From Cumulibacter manganitolerans (GTDB lineage Bacteria > Actinomycetota > Actinomycetes > Mycobacteriales > Antricoccaceae): a stretch of DNA of 64,000 nt. The stretch is from assembly GCF_009602465.1 (NCBI RefSeq), contig NZ_WBKP01000002.1:84917-148916 (forward strand). The letters run 5' to 3'. The position numbers and the translations under genes are program-made. The notes below the pieces were generated by a model, which searched no databases, was not told the DNA's origin, and saw only the letters and a program-made list of their open reading frames with translations. Shown here one piece after another: positions 59,506 to 64,000 of the stretch (its first letter is position 1; the number at the start of each line of letters is the position of its first letter).

Positions 59506-61035
59506 TCAGGTTCCCTGGATTTCCGAACGGATTCCGTGGAACCCGTTACCTTTGCCGGTCATGCGGCCGGTGGTGTCGAAGGCTGTGAGCTCGGCGGGAT
59601 GGAGCTGGTGCTGGACGATGAAGGAGCGGTCCTTGATCCGCCACAGTCCCTGCCCGGTGCCGAGGCCTGGTAGGAGCTTCTGCTCGGTGCCGGTCAGCCC
59701 GAGCGCGGCGGCGGTCGTGCCGAGCTGGTCGGGCTCCTGCCGGTAGATCACTCTCGTCTCGGCGTTGGCGAGAAGCGACGAGGCCAAGGCGCGCATGGAG
59801 GAGCCCTGATCGCCCACGTTCTCCAGGTCGGACAGTTTGTGGAAGATCAGCATGTTGGCGATGCCGAAGTGCCTCGCGAGCCTCCACTGGGCGTCCATCC
59901 GCCGCAGCAGGGCGGGATACTGCATCAGCCGCCAGGCCTCGTCGTAGATCACCCATCGTCGCCCGCCGTCCGGGTCGGACAGGGCCGATTCCATCCACGC
60001 GCTGGAGCAGGTCATCAGGACGGAGATGAGGGTGGAGTTCTCCGCGACCCGGCTCAGGTCGAGGGAGACCATCGGCAGAGAGGGGTCGAACCGCACCGTC
60101 GATGGGCCGTCGAATAATCCTTGCAAGTCCCCGGCGACGAGCCGGCGCAGGGCGTGGCCGACGAGCCGGCCGTCCTCCGCCAGCCGGCCGTCCACGTCAT
60201 CGGTTCGGTTGGGGGTGAGAACGCGGTCGACGACCATCGGCAGGATCGGCACCTCTGCGGAGCGCACGGCGTCGGCCAGGGCGAGGTCGATGGAGGTGTG
60301 CTCCAACGGGGACAAGGGCCGGTCCAGCACGGTCTCGGCGAGCGCGCCGATCAGGTCGCGGCGGCGGGAGGCGACCTGGGTGACCCATTCGGCATCCGAC
60401 ACGCTCGCGGGTCGGTAGCCGGCGTCGAGGGGATTGAGCCGGGTGGACAAGCCGTGGCCGAGGATGATCGCCTTCCCGCCGACCGCTTCCGCGACGGGCG
60501 TGTGCTCGCCCTTCGGGTCGCCGGGGACGTAGACCCGGCGGCCGAACGGCAGCGACCGGCTGTAGAGCGACTTCGCCAGGCTCGACTTCCCGCAACCCAC
60601 GATGCCGGCCAGGACGATGTTCGGCGCGGTGATGACCCCGCGCTGGTACAACACCCAGGGGTCGTAGACGAAGGAGCCGCCCGAGTAGAGGTCCTGGCCG
60701 ACGAAGACCCCGGAGGAGCCGAGGCCGCCTTCGGCAAGGAAGGGGAACTGGCCGGCGAGCGTCGCGGAGGTGTCCTGGTGCTTGGGGAGCCGGAACCTGC
60801 CCGGCGTCCGCAGCGCGGCCGGCCCGGTTTCGCCGCTCGCGGGCAGGTAGGTGGTGGCGCGCTTCTCGACCTGCTCGGCCTCCCACTTCGCCTTCGCCCG
60901 CTCCCGCTTGGCCTGACGGGCGTCGGCCTCGACCTGCGCGGCGGCCTGCCGGCGGGCCTTGCGGTGCTTGCGCCGTTCACCCTCCGGGCCGACCAGGACG
61001 CTCGTATGCAGCCGGCCCTCCTCCTCGCCGGTCAC
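59506..61035 (-). CDS. VirB4/TraC-like conjugation ATPase (module 2)
   Basis: 509 residues from a GTG at 61035 that overlaps the preceding stop (GTGA), aligned with the module 1 start at 5575. Charged N-terminal coiled coil, Walker A GIVGCGKSS, Walker B WVIYDEAWRLM. Long blocks match 4106-5575. A C-terminal extension of about 15 residues is unique (TGKGNGFHGIRSEIQGT). Confidence 0.88.
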   Translation of the reverse strand: MTGEEEGRLHTSVLVGPEGERRKHRKARRQAAAQVEADARQAKRERAKAKWEAEQVEKRATTYLPASGETGPAALRTPGRFRLPKHQDTSATLAGQFPFLAEGGLGSSGVFVGQDLYSGGSFVYDPWVLYQRGVITAPNIVLAGIVGCGKSSLAKSLYSRSLPFGRRVYVPGDPKGEHTPVAEAVGGKAIILGHGLSTRLNPLDAGYRPASVSDAEWVTQVASRRRDLIGALAETVLDRPLSPLEHTSIDLALADAVRSAEVPILPMVVDRVLTPNRTDDVDGRLAEDGRLVGHALRRLVAGDLQGLFDGPSTVRFDPSLPMVSLDLSRVAENSTLISVLMTCSSAWMESALSDPDGGRRWVIYDEAWRLMQYPALLRRMDAQWRLARHFGIANMLIFHKLSDLENVGDQGSSMRALASSLLANAETRVIYRQEPDQLGTTAAALGLTGTEQKLLPGLGTGQGLWRIKDRSFIVQHQLHPAELTAFDTTGRMTGKGNGFHGIRSEIQGT

Positions 61036-62189
61036 AGCACAAACCCCCGGCCGTGCGCCGAGGACGCCGGCGGCCGGGCGAACCAGTCCGTCGCCGCGGC
61101 CGCCCGGCTCGGCCGTGCGCTCGGCTGCGCAGCCGCCCGGTTCTTCGCCGCCGCGAGCTCGACGTCCGTGAGAACAGGTTCGACGTCGTACTCGCGAAGC
61201 AGGGAGACGTGTCCCATGAACGGGTTGTAGGTCAGCGAGTAGACCTCGCTCGTCGCGGTGCGGTCGAGCTTCCCGGCCGGCGGGGCGTCGTACACGTACC
61301 CGTTCTCGAGCGCGGCCTGCGTGGTCTCCTCGCCAAAGTCGAACCCGGCCAGGCGCTCGATCGCCGCATCGGCGCCCTCGCGCCTGATGAGATCCAGCAC
61401 CTCGTCGGCCTCGGAGCCGTCCAGGAACACGACGCTGATCCACCGCGGCGCAGCCTCCGAGTGAGGCGCCTGCTCTACGTCGAGCGAGGCCGGGTCGAAC
61501 TCGGCAAACACGGTCAGGTCGGTGTAACTGCGCAGCGCGGCCTCGGCCGCCCACTGCGGGAACAGGCCCTCGTTCTCGGGATGCGAGCCAGGATTGTCGA
61601 GGGCGTACTGGCGGGCTTCGCCGGCCGCGCTGAGGTAGACGGCGAGCTCGCGCAGAGCCCGGCCTGGATCGACGGGGGCTCCGGCGCCAGTGAACAGGTC
61701 GCGGCCTTCGACGCTCTCGCCGCTGGCGGAGTCCTCGATGCGGTAGGCGTAACGCTGGTGCTCGCCCAGCGGCTCGTCAGGCCACACCGTCAGCGTCAGC
61801 GTCCCGATGCGCGCTGCCGTTCGGGCCGGTTCGCTGGGCGCGGCAAGATACCAGGCGATGCGGCCGGAGTGCTGGGCGGCGGCGTCGAGCCGCCACTCCA
61901 CCGTGTCCAGCAGCGTGCCGGCCTGGTGCAGCTCGTCCGCGGCGGCGAGTGCCGAGGTCGCCCCGGCCGCCTGGTCTCCGGCGTCGTCGCGGGCCAGGAC
62001 GCGGTGGTCGACGTGCGCGGCGGCAAGCTGGTCGAGCACCTGCCGCAACGACCGGACGCCGGCGAGCAGGTCACCGAGCACGGGGTAGGTCGCGGCGGGC
62101 TCGGGCATCACACGGGTCGCGTGGGCGAGGCCGCGCAACGCAGCGGACGCCTCGGCGGCATCGGCCCTGGGGTCATCGAAGGTCGGCAT
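61032..62189 (-). CDS. Conserved conjugation accessory protein (module 2)
   Basis: 385 residues. Helical N-domain as in 6057-7022 (MPTFDDPRADAAEASAALRG), then an extra segment (about 130-240; RTAARIGTLTLTVWPDEP) not in module 1, and the shared C-domain (VVFLDGSEADEVLDLIRREG, GYVYDAPPAGKLDR, LTYNPFMGHVSLLR). Overlaps the VirB4-like gene by 4 bp. Function unknown. Confidence 0.72.
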   Translation of the reverse strand: MPTFDDPRADAAEASAALRGLAHATRVMPEPAATYPVLGDLLAGVRSLRQVLDQLAAAHVDHRVLARDDAGDQAAGATSALAAADELHQAGTLLDTVEWRLDAAAQHSGRIAWYLAAPSEPARTAARIGTLTLTVWPDEPLGEHQRYAYRIEDSASGESVEGRDLFTGAGAPVDPGRALRELAVYLSAAGEARQYALDNPGSHPENEGLFPQWAAEAALRSYTDLTVFAEFDPASLDVEQAPHSEAAPRWISVVFLDGSEADEVLDLIRREGADAAIERLAGFDFGEETTQAALENGYVYDAPPAGKLDRTATSEVYSLTYNPFMGHVSLLREYDVEPVLTDVELAAAKNRAAAQPSARPSRAAAATDWFARPPASSAHGRGFVL

Positions 62190-62240
62190 GATCGGACTCC
62201 TTGCGTTCGGTTCGTGAGGTCGCCAGGCAGGTGCGCCCGT

Positions 62241-63707
62241 TCAGACCGACCGGCACAGCGGCAGCGCAGCGACGGTGAACGCCTGGGCCTGCTGGCCGAC
62301 CAGTCGGCGGGTCTCGCAGCTAGCCTGGATGGCGGCCTGCTCTACGGCGGCCACGGCGGCATCCAGCTCCTCGACGCTCGGTGCGGACACGGAGATGAGG
62401 CCGGAGACGCGCAGGACGCCGTGCCCGGCGGTCAGGTCCGCCTCCTGCTGCAACACGTCTTCGTACTCGGCCGTCTGGGCCGCGTCCTCGATCTGGCCGA
62501 TCTTGCGGCGCTGGGCGGCATCGGAGATGAGCTCGGTCTTCTTCTTCCGCAGGTCCCGCGCCGCCTGGTCGGCCCGGACGGGCGTGTAGTGCAGCGCGAG
62601 GGTGCGCAGGATGCCGTTGGACAGCACCAGCGGGGCCAGGAAGCCGGGGTAGACCTGCGAGCGGGGCCATTCGTTGATCCACAGCACCGCATGGAAGGCG
62701 GAGTCTGAGCGCAGTCGTTCCCAGGTCTCGGTGACCGCGACGGGGCCGGCGGTGGCGAGGTCGCGGCCGAGCGTGCCGTGGCGTTCCAGGGCAGGTGCGG
62801 CGGCCGGATCGTAGGCCGAGCGCAGGATGACGGCCACCTCGCCGGGCGTCAGCCACCCGGTCGAGGTCAGCTCCGCGGCACGAAGCGCCGTGGTCAGGGT
62901 GGTCATCTCCTGGCGCAGCACCGCGGCGGCCCCGCGCATCCCGCCGCCGGCGGTCCTGACCTGCCGGGCGGCCGTCTTCATGTCCAAGGCGAGTGAGATG
63001 GTGGTGGCGTGGCGTTCGCCCGCGGGGCCGGCGCGGTCGATGAGCTCCCTGTAGGTCGTCGCAGCCCAGGAGCCGTCGTCGGTTCCGTGGGTGCGCCACC
63101 ACTCCGCGAGGCCGCTGCCGGAGTCCGGCAGGGTCCGCTCGGAGACCTGAATGCGGGCGATCCGCGCGGAACGGCAGGCGGAGGCCAGGACGCGGCCCCA
63201 CCCGGAGACGCGGCGCTGCTGCTCACCGGGGTCGAGGAGGATGAACGCGGGATGGCTCACGCCGAGGATCGCAGTGAGGGTCCGAGCGTGCGGATCGTGG
63301 ATCATCGCGGCCCCGGTCTCGGGGTCCTCCCACTCCCGCAACGGCGCGGCGTCGCCCGGCAGCGCGAGCGTCCCGGCCGGGCGGGGCTTGATGACGCGGC
63401 GGCGGTAGATGAGCTGGGCCAGGTAGGTTCGCGCGGCCCAGCGGGTCACGATGGGCACCCACTCGATGAGCTTCCGGCCACCGGCCGGGATCGCGGCCAG
63501 CAGGGCGCAGGTCGCCCACACCGGGCATGTGAACAGGAGTCCTTCGCCGCCAGCCAGGTAGAGGCCGGCGACAACAAGCAGGACCGCCAGGCCCAACACG
63601 ACGAGCTGCGGCAGGGACAGGCCGAGCATGATGCCCCGCTTGGTCAGGCGGGAGAACTGCACGGGCCGCAGCGGATAGGCCGAGACCTCGGGATCGGTTC
63701 GGGTCAT
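62241..63707 (-). CDS. SCO6880-type/PrgI-like conjugation membrane protein (module 2)
   Basis: 488 residues. FSRLTKRGIMLGLSLPQLVV precedes two membrane helices, then the soluble blocks RPAGTLALPGDAAPLREWED, LPDSGSGLAEWWRTHG and CETRRLVGQQAQAFTVAALP. Homologue of 7786-9273. No insertion lies between it and 61032-62189, unlike module 1. Confidence 0.82.
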   Translation of the reverse strand: MTRTDPEVSAYPLRPVQFSRLTKRGIMLGLSLPQLVVLGLAVLLVVAGLYLAGGEGLLFTCPVWATCALLAAIPAGGRKLIEWVPIVTRWAARTYLAQLIYRRRVIKPRPAGTLALPGDAAPLREWEDPETGAAMIHDPHARTLTAILGVSHPAFILLDPGEQQRRVSGWGRVLASACRSARIARIQVSERTLPDSGSGLAEWWRTHGTDDGSWAATTYRELIDRAGPAGERHATTISLALDMKTAARQVRTAGGGMRGAAAVLRQEMTTLTTALRAAELTSTGWLTPGEVAVILRSAYDPAAAPALERHGTLGRDLATAGPVAVTETWERLRSDSAFHAVLWINEWPRSQVYPGFLAPLVLSNGILRTLALHYTPVRADQAARDLRKKKTELISDAAQRRKIGQIEDAAQTAEYEDVLQQEADLTAGHGVLRVSGLISVSAPSVEELDAAVAAVEQAAIQASCETRRLVGQQAQAFTVAALPLCRSV

Positions 63708-63711
63708 GACG

Positions 63712-64000
63712 TCACTCCTTCGATGCGCTCGGCGGGGTCGGTGTGCGAGGCGGCGGCGCCGAAGGCGCAGCGGTCGTCGGTGTGGTCGGGCCGCTTGGAG
63801 CCGGCCTGGTGGGTGCGGGGCCGCTCGGTGCCGGTGTGTTCGGGGCTTGCGTGCTGGGCGGCGGCGGGGCGGACTGCTCGCTGGCGGCCGAGGCGTGGAC
63901 TTCGGCGGCCCCTCCGACCGCGGCGCCGGCCTTCGGCCCAGCGGTCGCGGCGGCCTTGGCTACGGCCGCTCCTGCGATCACGGCGGCCCCGACCGGCCCG
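63712..64000 (-). CDS. VirB6/TrbL-like protein C-terminus (cut by window end)
   Basis: The 3' end of the module 2 VirB6-like gene. The frame continues past the window edge; the visible part is AAVIAGAAVAKAAATAGPKA followed by a Pro/Ser/Thr-rich tail. Homologous to the C-terminus of 9280-10701, but without its Gly runs. It starts beyond the window, so the membrane part is not seen. Confidence 0.78.
   Translation of the reverse strand, partial: GPVGAAVIAGAAVAKAAATAGPKAGAAVGGAAEVHASAASEQSAPPPPSTQAPNTPAPSGPAPTRPAPSGPTTPTTAAPSAPPPRTPTPPSASKE

Overview
The window is high-GC DNA with GTG/TTG starts, many ATGA/TGATG overlaps and gene families typical of actinobacteria (DUF4913, DUF2637, an SCO6880-type protein, an ArdC-like protein, a TrwC-type relaxase). 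I read it as an accretion of two related but clearly diverged integrative and conjugative elements (ICEs) in an actinobacterial chromosome or large plasmid. The sequence does not let me name the genus. I found no tRNA, rRNA or CRISPR array.

Region 1 (1-19.2 kb, minus strand) is a mating-pair and DNA-processing operon: small protein, DUF4913 protein, SSB, VirD4/TraG coupling protein, VirB4-like ATPase, two paralogous accessory proteins, SCO6880-type membrane protein, VirB6-like protein, two pilin-like small membrane proteins, a three-domain wall hydrolase, a VirB8-like protein, a ParB-like protein, unknowns, a DUF2637/HTH protein, a primase-polymerase and an ArdC-like protein. One plus-strand gene of unknown function (7.1-7.8 kb) interrupts it. 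Region 2 (19.4-20.6 kb) is a mosaic of broken genes: an AraC tail and a frameshifted cytosine methyltransferase.

Region 3 (20.8-35.8 kb) is a cargo island dominated by thiol, persulfide and sulfur-transfer genes: trxB-trxA, two ArsR-rhodanese regulators, an MBL-rhodanese enzyme, MFS exporters, a methyltransferase, a TusA-like protein, OsmC, a prolyl-tRNA editing protein, a trans-sulfuration enzyme, CcdA, DsbA and a cysteine desulfurase. Several remnants (an Lrp fragment, an MFS tail, a relaxase fragment) show repeated rearrangement. Region 4 (35.9-43.8 kb) has a relaxase remnant, an accessory coiled-coil gene, the full TrwC-type relaxase-helicase, a Schlafen/AlbA_2 protein, a frameshifted dprA, a small membrane protein and a broken resolvase.

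Region 5 (44.0-47.8 kb) is a three-gene CBASS antiphage operon: a patatin-like phospholipase CapV, a CD-NTase and an E2-E1 fusion Cap2. There is no Cap3 protease. A large serine integrase follows directly (47.8-50.0 kb). Region 6 (50.2-64 kb) is a second, diverged copy of the same conjugation operon. It is split between 54.1 and 59.5 kb by a nested cassette: a tyrosine integrase, an XRE protein, a zinc-finger recombinase-like protein, a DtxR/MntR repressor, and a cation exchanger with a yybP-ykoY-like (Mn2+) riboswitch leader.

Unexplained regulatory structure stands out. Four 20-bp-period iterons lie at the same position in each conjugation module but with different sequence (4011-4081 and 54011-54080). 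A recurrent CAGGTGCRC motif sits in the leaders of many module genes. The two ArsR-rhodanese regulators have related operator-like sites.
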